From Copromyces sp. CBS 386.78 (taxonomy: Eukaryota > Ascomycota > Sordariomycetes > Sordariales > Sordariaceae), in assembly GCA_030685235.1 (NCBI GenBank), contig MU839294.1, forward strand, positions 1 through 38,182: DNA of 38,182 bases. The letters are read 5' to 3'. This document shows, piece by piece, positions 21,201 to 31,604 of this stretch. The notes below the pieces were generated by a model that was given only the letters and a program-made list of their open reading frames with translations, made no database searches and was not told the origin of the DNA. Within the stretch, counting starts at the first letter, position 1; each line of letters begins with the position of its first letter. A program made the translations under genes and the position numbers.

Positions 21201-23640
21201 GAACAGCCCGCGTAGAGAGACTCGACGACTTCTTCTAGCATGGCATCAAGCTCTACGTCGTAGAAGCGGGTTAACGTCGGTTGCTCCCATAGCCAGGGCT
21301 TGGTTGCTAGGCTGCCTGATCGCATCCTTGACGATCCTGAGGGACCACTGAAATCAGGGTCTTGATCGTGCTCTAGGTCGTCCGAGTGGCAGGAATCTCG
21401 TCGGCCATTGGAGAGTTTGGTGTTCTCCACTAGACTGTTGATTTTGGAATGATCTAGGAGATGGTCGACAGTGTCCAGCAGTGTCCTGACACAAGCCTCG
21501 ATGAGGTGGACGAGCTCCGTCTGGGAAGTGCTGAGGTCGGTATCGAGCAACAACTCCCCAGCACCAAGAATGCCGTGCAACGGCGACAGCATCTCGTGCG
21601 AAATGGATCCAAGCATGTCTGACTTGGCCTGGTTGGCAAGCGTCGCATCGATACGGGCCACTTCCGCCATGACATTCTTGCCAAACGCGTTGAACAAGCC
21701 GAGTTCATCCTGCGGCGCAATGATGCGCAACGGTTCTCTGGTCCATGCCAGCCCAGCGGCGAACCAGCGCTGCATCTGGGTCCCCCACAGGGGGAAGAAG
21801 GAGACTGCTCGAGCCTCGGGGAATGCCGCATGGATGGTATCACACTCACTCTTCCGTGGCTTTCGCATCGATGTGCCATCCTTTCTCCGTAGCCGGCCAC
21901 GTCGTTGTCTTTTGGCGGCGGCGTCGATTTCCGAGTCAGAGCAAGGACAAGAGGGGCTTGTTGAAGAGGGCGGAGACGACATTGGCACGGTTTCTGGAGC
22001 ACTGACGAAGTTGCCTGCCGCGTCGAATTCCCAGATGGTTCCCCGCGGGTAACGACGAAGTAGCTTGCGGAGGAAGCTCTCTGAGAGAAGCCGCCAGCTG
22101 CGGTGAGGTCCGGGATGTCGTATGGGACCTGTGGGGTCTATTGTTGTCCCGTCGCGTGTCCCAGGTGGTGTCACAGAAAAGCCGAGGATGTCACAGGGTC
22201 GTTTGTGCGGTTTAACTTCCAAGTCGATTCCATTACTTGCAACACCATTGACTTTGTTGTTGTTGTTGTTGTTGTTGGAGTCGGCGCTTGTTGCTCTGGT
22301 AGGTACATCTGATGTAGTGTTTGTATCACCGTCCTGCCAGTAATGGAAGGGGCTCGTGTTGGCGTCGAGGAAGACCACGCCAGCTGCATCCATAGATTCT
22401 CGAATGATGTTTGATGCCTTTGCGAAACTCTTCTTGATCTCAGACAGCCGGACGTCGGCGCCCAGGGTTCCGTTGGTTGGCGTGTCCGCTGGTGTTGGTT
22501 GATCACTGCTGTGGGTGTCATCCGCCGTCAACCTTGAGTCGAACGTCCTGTGGTCTGGAAGAGAAAGCTTTCTGACATGGTTAGCCTCATACTCACCGCC
22601 GCTTCGTGTTCCATCTATGCCGTTTTCAGACACTCTGGTATGTGTCTGCGGAGCTGTCGAGCCCTTGTAGTGCGGGAAGTGAGGTGCACGATGGCGACCG
22701 AACGGATATGTGTCCCATGTATCTCGCCGGCTCGGGTCCACGGTATCTCTTTCTGCATGATACTCCGACAGGCTGGAAATGCCGTCCCTTCCCTCCGAAT
22801 AGCTTACTACCCCCCTAAGGATACGCTCGGTCTGGAGTAATACCGCTTGCTTCCTGTGGGCCTCCAACTGGCGAGAGATTGTCCGAGAAAGATCTTTCAT
22901 GAAGTCGATATTAAACTCGTCGAGATTTTGCCGCGGACTTGTGTCAAAAACCGAAAACAAGCCTATGACGATACCGGAGGGCGAGCAGATGGGGACGCCA
23001 GCGTAGAACCGAGGATAGGGTTCCTGTCCAAAGAGGGAATGGATGTGATCGAACCGTTGGTCGGCCAGCAGGTCGGGTATCACGAAGACGATGAGGTCCT
23101 CGGGATGGCGTTTCTGTTCGCGGACCACCTCGTCACAGATGATCTCCCTTCTGGGGATGTCGCGTCCGCGCAAAAAGAGATGGTTGACTTCATCACGGGC
23201 GTAGGGTCGAAGTGGCAGTGTTGGTGTTGCTTCGGCAGCAATGTGTTGGAGATCGTGGTCAAAGAGAGACAGCACCCCTCGTTGCGCCGACAGTTGGAGG
23301 GCACCGAGCTGGGCAAGTGCCGTCAGGACGGTATCGGGTGATGCCCGGAGGCTTTTGCTTGGGGACGTGAGACCCGGGTCGGGCACCGCACGGCTATCCC
23401 GGACTGTCGACAAGAATCTGTAGAGAATGTTAGCAATGTCAGAATATCAAGGCTGAGGAGCCTAGGGCGCGCCAAGAAGGCCAGGGAGAGTGTCCGACCG
23501 CGATGATGCGTGTGATGATCTCTCAGAAGCCACAGCTCGGTGGACGCTATGGCAGAGATGGATTGGAGAGATAGGTCCCAATGGAACCGGACGTACCTGA
23601 AGGTCTCCCAATCACGAGCTCTTTCAGACACGTTCCGCAT
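18214..23640 (-). CDS. Fungal GAF-domain hybrid histidine kinase, 1,725 aa
   Basis: Two-component sensor: autophosphorylates a His, passes phosphate to its own receiver Asp, then to an HPt protein upstream of a MAPK cascade. Ligand unknown; no membrane segment, so probably cytosolic. Exons: 23640-23597 (MRNVSERARDWETF), 23417-20160, 20089-18214. Intron 1 is 179 nt (GTACGT, GCTAAC, CTACAG); intron 2 is 70 nt (GTGAGT, CTAAC, CAACAG), restoring FIGQPVGPRKLAKTL. Domains: GAF about 45-205 (RFYAGVPICSPSG); Asn run about 390; HisKA with H622 in SISHEMLSPLHGIL; HATPase about 790-940 with N box NLFGNALKFT, G1 SDTGKGI and G2 GPGLGLSIVKQI; a 400-residue Pro/Ser/Thr/Ala-rich disordered linker; receiver about 1470-1715 with DD in LLVDDNPIN, phospho-acceptor D1524 in LMDISMPVMDG and Lys in FLTKPVRM. 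The receiver is nearly twice normal length because a low-complexity insert of about 140 residues separates its two halves. It belongs to a GAF type expanded in filamentous ascomycetes; subgroup not assigned. Confidence 0.92.
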
Positions 23641-25401
23641 GGTCTTTTATTTCGCCGAGTCTGGCGGATTTGCAAAGATTGCAAGACTCTTCCGAGATAT
23701 AATGCGAGAAGGTGGATGGGGGAGGGGGTGAGAGATATGACAATAGTCTTATGAGATGGAATTCAGAAGCTACAGTACCTCAGGCAAGGTAGCTGCAACA
23801 ACCTTGCATCCGTTTGAACATGCATTGCAGTCCAGAACACTAGTGTTTCCTTGCGCGGCCTGTTTCCCAAACGGCGAACGCTCCGGAAGGAAGAGTCCAG
23901 TCCTTATACTGGCTAGGTGCGATGGCGTGGAGCCCAAGCTCTCGAGAGGCATGGATATATCATGTTGAAGCCGGTCTTGCACGTTTCGCTTTTGGGTGAT
24001 TGGGTCCACAGTGCCCGCTGCCCAGTAAACATGGCGGCGTTGCTCGAGCGAAGGCGGGAGTGCAAGCACGGACTGGTCTGGACTCGCATCCCACATCCCG
24101 CATTTGGATGGCATTGGGGCCAGGAGACTGCACGCTTTCCAAGAACGCCAACCGACTTTGCCGTCACTTCCACGCTCTCCATTGTGAGATTCAGAGAGGA
24201 GATAGGTAGCAGCCCACCAAAGAGATTCAGTATCAGTCACCTGGGCAGTCAGTCATGGCCCAGATCATGTAATCAGCCGTGGGATAGAGGGTATTCGCCT
24301 TTTATGTCGTGAGCGAAAAGAGTTAGTCGAAAGATTGAGCGACGATGCGACGCTTGAATTATCATCACCCGGACCGTTAGATCCCTGCCTCAACTCCCTC
24401 CGCTTTTTTTTCGAAGTGAAACAAATTCCGGCAGTGCCTCATGCAAAAGTGTAAGATGAAGGACCGTCTTACTAAGCTTTCTTTCACCAGGTATCGGCCC
24501 GAGTCATGACCGTGACGGCACTCTCTGACCATAAACATAGATTGTGGACATGGCCTTCTTGGAGATCCTGTTTGATATCGATTAGATTTCCCAAGCATCC
24601 CATTCGACCGGAGCATTTCATGTGCAACCCTTAAAGAAGATCCGCTAGTACTTTTGGAAGTCGGAACGTTCTGTCAGGGGGCCGTTTGACGATTTTCAAA
24701 CCTCGAGGACGATCATGGCTGTCATCCGTAGTTCCCCATCCTAAGCCCGGATTCGCCTGGAAACCTGCTAGGCCTCGAGCATGGATCACCAAGAGACCGG
24801 CCCAGGTATTCTTGAAACAGCAGAAAATATGGAGAGATCGCAGAAAATATGCAGAGATCGTAGTGAAAAGTCAGAGCAGCCGAAAACGCGTGCCGAAGGA
24901 GATTCGAGCAGAACACCGAGTTATCTCCCAATGACGACGGTCTGAGGCAATAGTAGTGATACCCGCGCGGCCCCTCACGTAGACCGTTGTCGCAAAGCAT
25001 TCTGCGGTGTCTCAAGGTTGTTGTGTAGTTACCGCGCGGTCTGTGGCAATGCGCAAGACGCACGTCATAGGGGGTGGAGTCGAGTGGAAATATCGGAAAT
25101 CGAGGCCGGTTCCAATAATGCAGTGGTTGACGGTGACCACCGAGGAGGGGCGTCGAAGGTTTGGCGAGACTTTGTAAGACGGCGAAGAAGCACGGAAGAT
25201 GTGCGGAACGCGCGGAATTGTCAAAAGTTCCAGGGAGTTGGCGACTTGGTTGTTGGTCAATGGGTATCTTGATAAGCAGATGAACAATGAATAGACAAGT
25301 AACTTTGATACATTGTTGGTCTAGATCTTGCGCACAAGCCAACCGATTCCGATCCTGAACACCTTTTGTTTCCCAAACAAGCTTTCCTATTCTGCTGTTG
25401 C
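23641..25401. other. 1.76-kb intergenic region upstream of the histidine kinase
   Basis: Holds the kinase promoter and long leader at its left end and the 3' end region of the RRB1 gene at its right end. Open frames of 156 (24240-23770, -) and 206 codons (25342-24722, -) lack domains and have irregular composition, so I do not call them. A short tandem duplication (GCAGAAAATATG plus AGAGATC, two copies) lies near 24821-24859. Confidence 0.5.
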
Positions 25402-26941
25402 TTATACGCTGATGGTACGGAAGACGCTGAACTGCTCGCCGGTAGCGACAAGGGCACCGGGTATTTGGGGGTGCCAGTGGAGCTCCTTGACCATGTTCTG
25501 GTAGTGGACGAACAGGAGCTGGGGAGGGACGTCAGAGACGCCGGCAGTATCCCTGCTCTCCTCGTCGTCCAGCTCAACAGCCAGATCCCAGAGGGTGACG
25601 GTGTTGTCGCCAGCGGCAACGGCAACGATACTGTCGTCTGTAGGGTGCCACTCGATGCTGGTGATTTGCTCGTGATGGAAGTTGAAGTTGGCCAGAGGAG
25701 CAGGCTTGGCCGAAGGGTTGCTGCTCCATTGACGGAGATCCCAGACAGCCCATTCACCATCGTCGGCGCCGGTAGCAAGGAGATGGCTGGTCTGGCGGCA
25801 CCACGACATGACGTTGACATCGTATTTGCTAATCTGCATGGTGAGAGCGGGCGCGCGGCTCTTGCTGCGGACATCCCAGACACGGACGGTGCCATCGCTG
25901 GAGGCAGAAGCGAAGACGTTGGCTTCGGAAGGACTCCATTGGATCTCCTCAACACTGCCCGTGTGACCGCGGAAGGGACGGGTGTCGGTAACGAAGCCGC
26001 CGCCATCGGTGCGGGTGGTAACGTAGATCAGACCGTCGTTGTCACCGGTCAGAAGCTTGCCGGCGGGGTGGAGGGGCGACCAGTCAACACCATAACCCTC
26101 AGTCTTGTGGGCGCGGATGGTGCAGACGGGCTTGTTCTGTTGGGGAGTGACAATCATGCCGGGGGTATCGAAGGAGGCGAGATGGGGAGTGATGTCGTGG
26201 ACGAGGACCTGGGAGGACTCGGTCATGGTGGCGGTAAGGGTGGTGGGAGGCCTCGAGGGGTCCTGGGAAGGAGACTGGTGGGAGCGTATCCTGTTGGTGG
26301 TGGTGTTGAGAGGGATGCTTTTGTGCTCGAGAATGGGGTCGGTGTCCTCATCATCCGAGTCCTCGTCGTCCGAGTCGTCGCCATGCTCGCCCTGCATCTT
26401 GCTGAGGCCGCTGAACTTGATGACGAGAAGGGAGTTGTCGTTGGCGTGGGCGGTGTCGGCCTGGGTGCCGGCGACGGTGTACATGGTGGCAGGGTAGACA
26501 TTGCGGTTGTCGCCGAGGCCGTCGCGGATGATGTCGAAGGAGAGGCAGGGCCAGGGAGTGCTCAGGCTGTGAAGCATCTTGTATGTCGTGGTATCGGGGG
26601 TGAGGGTCTGGCCGGCCTCGAGCTGTTGACGACCAACCATGAAGGTCTCGGGGCCGCCGCCATCGACGTCCATGGCACCTGTAGGGTCACAGTCAGCAAC
26701 TGTAAGTTATAGTTCCTTAGAGAGGCAGTGACATGATCGTACCCTCCTCGGCCTCTCTCTCGGCATCTGGGCGGCCATCGACACCGGCCTCGATGATCTC
26801 GTCTTCACTCTCGAACTCGTCCTCAAAGTCGTCCTCGAACTCGCCCATGTCGTGGTCCTTGTCGACATCCATGGCCTCGGGGCGGTCGCCGCCCTTGAGG
26901 GGGGCAGCGATGCTCTCGTCGTCGGCAGCTCTCTTGGACAT
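25402..26941 (-). CDS. Ribosome assembly WD40 protein RRB1/GRWD1, 491 aa
   Basis: Essential nuclear/nucleolar chaperone that binds ribosomal protein L3 (and histone-like clients) and couples L3 supply to early 60S assembly. Exon 1 is 26941-26743, exon 2 is 26678-25402; the 64-nt intron has a GTACGA donor and CTACAG acceptor. I chose the ATG giving MSKRAADDES because the frame upstream is hydrophobic leader-like text with no family match. The N-terminus is very acidic (about 30-60), as in the family. CAF1C/H4-binding motif Y99KMLHSLSTPWPCLSFDII, second acidic run DDSDDEDSDDEDTD, then about five WD repeats: GYGVDWSP, TGSVEEIQWSPSEANVFAS with VRVWDVRS, DVNVMSWCR with WAVWDLRQW, QITSIEWHPTDDSIVAVA with VTLWDLAVE, and VKELHWHPQIPGALVATG. 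Length is normal. Confidence 0.95.
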
Positions 26942-27641
26942 TTTGTGTAATATTGTGTAATGTGTAATGTGGGATTTATTAAAGGACAGAGAGAAAGAGA
27001 AGGACAGATGCCGAAGAAAATGTTCAGCAGTCAGGTTGGCTACGACAAAAGGCACACAGCACTGTTAAGTGTTGCCAGACGCTATCAGACGCGACTTCCC
27101 AATCAATGGAATCCATTCCACTTCCAAATTTTTGAACTTTTTAGTGGGGCCGATGGGTTTGCCAAGCTTTCAATTAAGTAACCACAGCTAGACTACCCCG
27201 CGTTTGTGGCTCCAGGCTATTTGTGGCTTACGCATTTGAATATGTGGCTTAGTAGCGACCGTGTTCTGCCATCCAGAAATGCAACTGAAGATGAAACTTT
27301 GGTCCAACAATCCCACGGCACTTGAACCATGTTCTGTACAAGCTTTTCTTTTCCCCAGTCAATCCCAGATGTCATACAGTCAACGAGTAAGCCGCCTTGC
27401 CCAACCACGAGCCCCCTGAATCACCATCACAATGCCGTCAACAAGCGGAGCTGCGCTTCCGTCATGTCCGAAAATGGTCTTCGGCGTACCGGAGTCCACT
27501 TACGGCCACTTCCATTTTGGTAGAGGTAGACAATGGAACCCGGCGTACCTTGACAGCCGTGAGTGTACAACACCTCGACAGTCCCGTTTTGCCAGATAGC
27601 TCACTTGACTAGGGCCAATTGTCGAACCATAGCATCCCAAC
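26942..27641. promoter_or_regulatory. Divergent promoter region, RRB1 and O-fucosyltransferase-like gene
   Basis: 700 bp between two divergent starts. No convincing exon; only short open frames of shadow composition. No specific regulatory site recognised. Confidence 0.45.
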
Positions 27642-29000
27642 ATGGTCCTCACCATGGCACGCCCGCGCGGCGTCCTCGCCCTCATGGCTATGACCAGTCT
27701 TGTCACCGTCTGGCTGTGTCGACTGCCCCAGCTAAATATCTACTCGTCGTCCTCCAACACCGACATCACACGAGGCCCCATAGTCCAGCGCCATCTCGAC
27801 CTCTCCCTTCCCAATGCCCCCTTCATTGGCTGGCCGCTCCAGAGAGTATGCAGCGAGACCGCCTGGACCCCCGGCCTGGTCTTTGTTTGCGACAATAACT
27901 CGGGTGGCATTGGCAACATTCGCAACTACATCCTGACCTGCCTTCGCTATGCTATTGACGCCGGCGCAACCGGTCTTGTTATGCCCCGAATCCGAGTTCG
28001 ATCCGACAAACATCTATCCGACATTACAGCCGAGAACTACCAGCCCTTCACCTACTTCTTCGACGAACCGCACTTCCGCCAAAGCCTTCAGTCGTCCTGC
28101 CCTCAAATCACCATCTACGATACTACCTCGGACGTCCCCAATGGCCCCGTCCCGTTCAAGGCCCAAGAAGTTACACCCAAGCATCTGGGGAGAAGAGGAG
28201 GCTGCGACACAAGAGATCACAATAAACACACCGGCTTGTTCGCTTCCGCCTTTGCGATCCATCTACGCTCCACTGCCGCCCAGTTCAACCTCCCGCACCC
28301 TCCCAGCCCTGAACACCCGCGTATCTTCCGGCTGACCTGGGGTGTCCAGTTCGAATGGCCCGTCTTCCGCGACGGTCCCGAGTTCGCTTCCACCTTTGGC
28401 GGTCTGCTGCGGTTCCGCCCTGACATTCTTGCGCTGGGCAACAAAGTTGTAGCACATATGCGGCGGCATGCGCGCCAGTTTGACGCCGACTCTGCCTCGG
28501 GTCGATTCGTCGGGTACCACCTTCGCACGGAGAACGATGCGCTGGACTTTTGGCCCAAGTATGCGAACCAGAGCAAGGCTTACTTGACGAGGAGTCAGCA
28601 GATGGGATACGACATGAAAGCTGGCTACCTAGCCACGGGCAACGAGACCGAGACACACAAGTTCTTCAAGGACGCGACGGTGCTGCATGGCATGCGAGTC
28701 ACTACCAAACACCTGCTCCTGGAGAACCACAAAGACGATCTCGCGGCACTGGAGAAGCTGACGTGGGATCAGCAAGCCCTGGTGGACTTTGTTGTCCTGT
28801 TGCAGAGTGACTTTTTCCTGGGTGTTAGTCCAAGCTCCTTCAGCATCAATGTTGCCCTCAAGAGGCACCTCCAGGCAGAGGGACTACATACCCGGCCATG
28901 GAGGATAGGAGGCGAGGGAGATGGGAGGAGTTGGTTGATGGGCAACTACCAACACTTTTGGGAACATTGGTTGTTTATGTACGAGGCCATGTGGCCATAG
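27642..29000 (+). CDS. Type II membrane protein, O-fucosyltransferase-like, 452 aa
   Basis: Probably a Golgi/ER glycosyltransferase; donor and acceptor unknown. A single uninterrupted exon starts at the ATG in CCAACATGGTC, with a second in-frame ATG four codons on. Residues 1-10 are short and basic, 11-28 form one hydrophobic anchor (VLALMAMTSLVTVWL), and the rest is lumenal. VFVCDNNSGGIGNIRNYILT (about 81-100) resembles the glycine-rich nucleotide-sugar start of O-fucosyltransferase-fold proteins. GYHLRTENDALDFWP (about 291-305) resembles their H-x-R segment, and QSDFFLGVSPSSFSINVAL (about 392-410) resembles the conserved D...G..SSFS end. Potential N-glycosylation sites: NQS near 309 and NET near 330. 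The gene converges on the polyglutamine gene with 96 bp between stops. Fold assignment is moderate; the enzymatic role is inference. Confidence 0.6.
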   Translation: MVLTMARPRGVLALMAMTSLVTVWLCRLPQLNIYSSSSNTDITRGPIVQRHLDLSLPNAPFIGWPLQRVCSETAWTPGLVFVCDNNSGGIGNIRNYILTCLRYAIDAGATGLVMPRIRVRSDKHLSDITAENYQPFTYFFDEPHFRQSLQSSCPQITIYDTTSDVPNGPVPFKAQEVTPKHLGRRGGCDTRDHNKHTGLFASAFAIHLRSTAAQFNLPHPPSPEHPRIFRLTWGVQFEWPVFRDGPEFASTFGGLLRFRPDILALGNKVVAHMRRHARQFDADSASGRFVGYHLRTENDALDFWPKYANQSKAYLTRSQQMGYDMKAGYLATGNETETHKFFKDATVLHGMRVTTKHLLLENHKDDLAALEKLTWDQQALVDFVVLLQSDFFLGVSPSSFSINVALKRHLQAEGLHTRPWRIGGEGDGRSWLMGNYQHFWEHWLFMYEAMWP

Positions 29001-29096
29001 ACCGAGTGGTCCGTCCGTCCATCCTTTGACATTTACATGATCATTGCCGCAATATACACCGTTTCCACTCTGCTCCACGTGCTCCATCCCCTAAGT

Positions 29097-29828
29097 CTAC
29101 ATCACAACACAACAATAACAACAAGCAGCGCACCCCGCCAAACACCCACCAAAGCAGCCCACGCAGCAATTACCCGACCGCTGTTTCCCACCATCATGTT
29201 GGCATCCTCCACGTCTATGCCGCCTTCCGTCCCTCGGCTCCGTCTGTCCCTGACCTGAAATGGACGAATGCATCCCAGACCCGCCGGCTACTGTTGTTGG
29301 CTGTTGCGCTTCGACGTCGTAGTAGTCATGCTGGTTCGTGTTAGGGTGTTTTGCATCTGGTGTGTAATCATGGTTGGAAGAAGAATACTCCTGGATAGGG
29401 TAGGGCTGGTGCTGCTGCTGCTGCTGCTGCTGCTGTTGATGTCGTTGTTCTTCGAGTTGTTGCCAAAGTTGTTGTTGCTGTTGCTGTTGTTGCTGTTGTT
29501 GCTGTTCAAGTTGTTGGCCAAGTTGTTGTCGCTGCAGTTCCCGCTGTTGTCGTTGTTCGAGTTGTTGGTCCAGCTGTTGTCGCTGTCGTTCAACAAGTTG
29601 TTGTTGGTGCCCTTGTTGCTGGTTCAAGGAGTGAAAGGCGCCCGCGGGCTCATTCAAGTCGTGGCTATGTGCCTGTCTCCCTTGGTTTCTGTCATCCCTG
29701 CCAATGACTGCTGCCTCGTAGCTGGGCGGAGGCGATTCAAGCTCATTCACTTCGGCTTGAGTCTGGGAGTGGTCGGATTGGGAGTATGATTGAGGATTCG
29801 ACGTTTGAATTGCGTTTCGTTCCGTCAT
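29097..29828 (-). CDS. Polyglutamine protein with PPxY motif and cysteine-rich (CYSTM-like) tail, 243 aa
   Basis: Four parts are visible: a polar N-terminus with PPPSYEAA at 33-40, a PY motif of the kind bound by WW domains of Rsp5/NEDD4 ubiquitin ligases; a Gln-rich middle (about 70-145) with an unbroken run of a dozen Gln and coiled-coil-like QQLEQ heptads; an Asn/His/Tyr-rich linker; and a 24-residue end with nine Cys (CCVGCFGGCLAGCAACCYCC, then VVM). That tail matches the CYSTM pattern of small tail-anchored, often palmitoylated membrane proteins linked to stress tolerance. The Gln tract is coded by mixed CAG/CAA. The start is the first ATG, but the frame is open further upstream (SLRNNRIIQ before the Met), and an upstream minus-strand frame (30100-29829, with MADKAETVLSALRGP) could be a 5' exon; I could not find a clean donor. 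Role unknown. Confidence 0.7.
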   Translation of the reverse strand: MTERNAIQTSNPQSYSQSDHSQTQAEVNELESPPPSYEAAVIGRDDRNQGRQAHSHDLNEPAGAFHSLNQQQGHQQQLVERQRQQLDQQLEQRQQRELQRQQLGQQLEQQQQQQQQQQQQLWQQLEEQRHQQQQQQQQQHQPYPIQEYSSSNHDYTPDAKHPNTNQHDYYDVEAQQPTTVAGGSGMHSSISGQGQTEPRDGRRHRRGGCQHDGGKQRSGNCCVGCFGGCLAGCAACCYCCVVM

Positions 29829-30660
29829 TTGGATGATTCGGTTGTTGCGCAGGCTCTCGACGGGTCAATTGAATTCGTTGATGGATATAAGGTAAGCGCC
29901 ACTCCTGAAAGTTGCAGAGTTGCGATGTGAAAGAATGACAGGAAAAGAAGATAAGCCACCAACCAAGATTGTTCGACGGGATCCATCAGCTTAAAGGCGA
30001 TTCTTGGTCCCCTCAAAGCTGACAGGACTGTCTCTGCCTTGTCAGCCATTCTGCCCAAGGTGGCCTCATTAAACGTCACTCTCCCATTGTTCGCTCCCAA
30101 TCTTCACTGTGGTTTCGCTCAGCCCCGGATGCCAACCCCTCACCACCTGGAGAATGGCGTCCTATCACAAGGAACTGTGCCACGCTCCCGCGCCCTTCTT
30201 TGAGCAAGCCACCATGTGGATTGGTTCAGCTGCCACCATGGCTTACATGATGCTCTTATATCCGACTTCGACAAGCGACAAGTCTCACAGCAAGCTATGC
30301 CCAGCCCGGGACGGACGGAGCGCCGATGCTGAGGTCCGAATGTGGCAACCCCGGAAGCCAAGTTCCGAACCTACGGCCCTTTCCCGCACGCCATTGCAAC
30401 GCTACCCGGTTTCGTCTTGGGATCATCTTCCGCGAACCGGGTTTTTGGCCCAGCTTGTCTAACACGGCGTAACATGCCGAACTCGATGCTGCTTCTAGAA
30501 TGACCACGACTGCGATGCGGTCTACGCAGCGGGCCGTCAACCCCTTGGCCTCGCCGTCGGTAGTTCAGGCCACTTGAAGATATAAACAGACCAAACTTCA
30601 AAGCTTTTGATTACTAGTCTTGTTCCAAAAAAAATAATCCTTCTCTCGTCAATCTTCACA
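29829..30660. promoter_or_regulatory. Divergent region between polyglutamine gene and CBM1 gene
   Basis: 832 bp. The left third contains the possible 5' exon of the polyglutamine gene (minus strand, 30049-29965, codons for MADKAETVLSALRGPRI and onwards). The right end has a TATA box (TATAAA at 30581-30586) 75 bp before the CBM1 start, a good core promoter distance. An AAAAAATAAT tract follows near 30628. Confidence 0.5.
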
Positions 30661-31236
30661 ATGCGCGTTTTAGCATCCATCCCCTTCCTCGCTGCTGTCG
30701 CCTCCGCCCAAGGCAGCGCCTGGTCCCAGTGCGGCGGCATAGGCTTCACCGGTCCCAACAGTTGTGTCTCCGGCTACACCTGCACCAAGCTCAACGAGTA
30801 CTACTACCAGTGCATCCCTTCTTCTAGTGCCGCTCCTGTAACCACCACTCTCAAGACCTCGACCGTCCCAACCTCCATCCGCACAACGACCTTTGGTTCT
30901 TCCCCTGGCGCCCCCTCCGCCACAGCCGTTCCTTCCAACCCGAACCCGACCGTCCTGGAGCCAGGCTGGTACTGGGTCCGCGCCGTCGCCGCCCCTAACT
31001 TCCACAAGTACCTCCAAGGCGGCAGCTCCTCTGCCACCTCCTCCAACCAGACCGCTCTCCTCCAAGATCACACCACCGCGGGACAGTTCAACATCATCGA
31101 CGGCCATCTCGTCTTTAACACCAAGCCTTCCCAGCTTTACCTCAACGTTGAGAACCCTTCCGATAGAGTAAACCTACCCGCACCCTATCGAAACCTACCG
31201 GCACACCATCCCCCACATATGTCAGCTGTCATGTAA
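30661..31236 (+). CDS. Secreted CBM1 (cellulose-binding) protein, C-terminally truncated, 191 aa
   Basis: Extracellular protein that binds cellulose. Start ATG 30661 gives a signal peptide ([18 protein letters not shown], cleavage near 17/18). CBM1 spans W21-I52: [15 protein letters not shown], then GYTC and NEYYYQC, with Cys 24, 35, 41 and 51 and aromatic residues on the flat face. A Ser/Thr/Pro linker follows (53-97). A second module starts [20 protein letters not shown] and runs to [11 protein letters not shown] (about 168). In related fungal proteins this module continues for roughly another hundred residues. Here it changes to low-complexity text ([15 protein letters not shown]) and stops at 31234-31236, beside a 20-bp near-duplicate (AAACCTACC at 31170 and 31191). 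So the 3' part was lost at the island border. Still possibly expressed and secreted with a working CBM. Confidence 0.85.
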   Translation: MRVLASIPFLAAVASAQGSAWSQCGGIGFTGPNSCVSGYTCTKLNEYYYQCIPSSSAAPVTTTLKTSTVPTSIRTTTFGSSPGAPSATAVPSNPNPTVLEPGWYWVRAVAAPNFHKYLQGGSSSATSSNQTALLQDHTTAGQFNIIDGHLVFNTKPSQLYLNVENPSDRVNLPAPYRNLPAHHPPHMSAVM

Positions 31237-31461
31237 ATTCTCGTGTTTTAGTGGTAAAACTTACTGTTTTCAATGGTCATTACCATTTGAATCACCCAGC
31301 CATATGACCCAGAATATGATGGAACTACTCCAGATCACTCAAATCTCGTGATAAATCTATGGTGTTTAGTGCGATCTGTTGCAAATTGACTGCTCTTTCT
31401 AAGTACTCTATCGCTTTCAAGGGACGAAAGCCCGCTGTGAGGTGGTGTTTACGAGAGGTAT
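31237..31461. other. Border sequence right of the CBM1 gene
   Basis: Mildly AT-rich, no frame resembling the lost part of the CBM1 protein and no other gene. It leads into the 13-bp tandem array. Confidence 0.5.
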
Positions 31462-31604
31462 GTGCAAATGTGCTGTGCAAATGCGCTGTGCAAATGCGCT
31501 GTGCAAATGCGCTGTGCAAATGCGCTGTGCAAATGCGCTGTGCAAATGCGCTATACAAATGCGCTGTGCAAATGCGCTGTGCAAATGCGCTATACAAATG
31601 CGCA
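31462..31604 (+). repeat. 13-bp tandem repeat, 11 copies
   Basis: Unit GTGCAAATGCGCT repeated head to tail without spacers. Copy 1 has GTGCAAATGTGCT; copies 8 and 11 begin ATACAAATG, i.e. both TpG steps changed to TpA. Because 13 is not a multiple of 3 all frames stay open and repeat with period 13 codons, producing spurious Cys-rich or Ala/His-rich ORFs on both strands. Confidence 0.97.

Noticed and set aside
24722..25342. 206-codon minus-strand frame between the kinase and RRB1 genes
   Set aside because: No domain, erratic composition, no promoter or splice support.
25366..26712. 448-codon plus-strand open frame
   Set aside because: Exact antisense of the RRB1 coding exon; Gly/Val-rich shadow composition.
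29268..29789. Leucine-rich 173-codon plus-strand frame
   Set aside because: Antisense of the CAG/CAA glutamine tract, which reads as Leu on the other strand.
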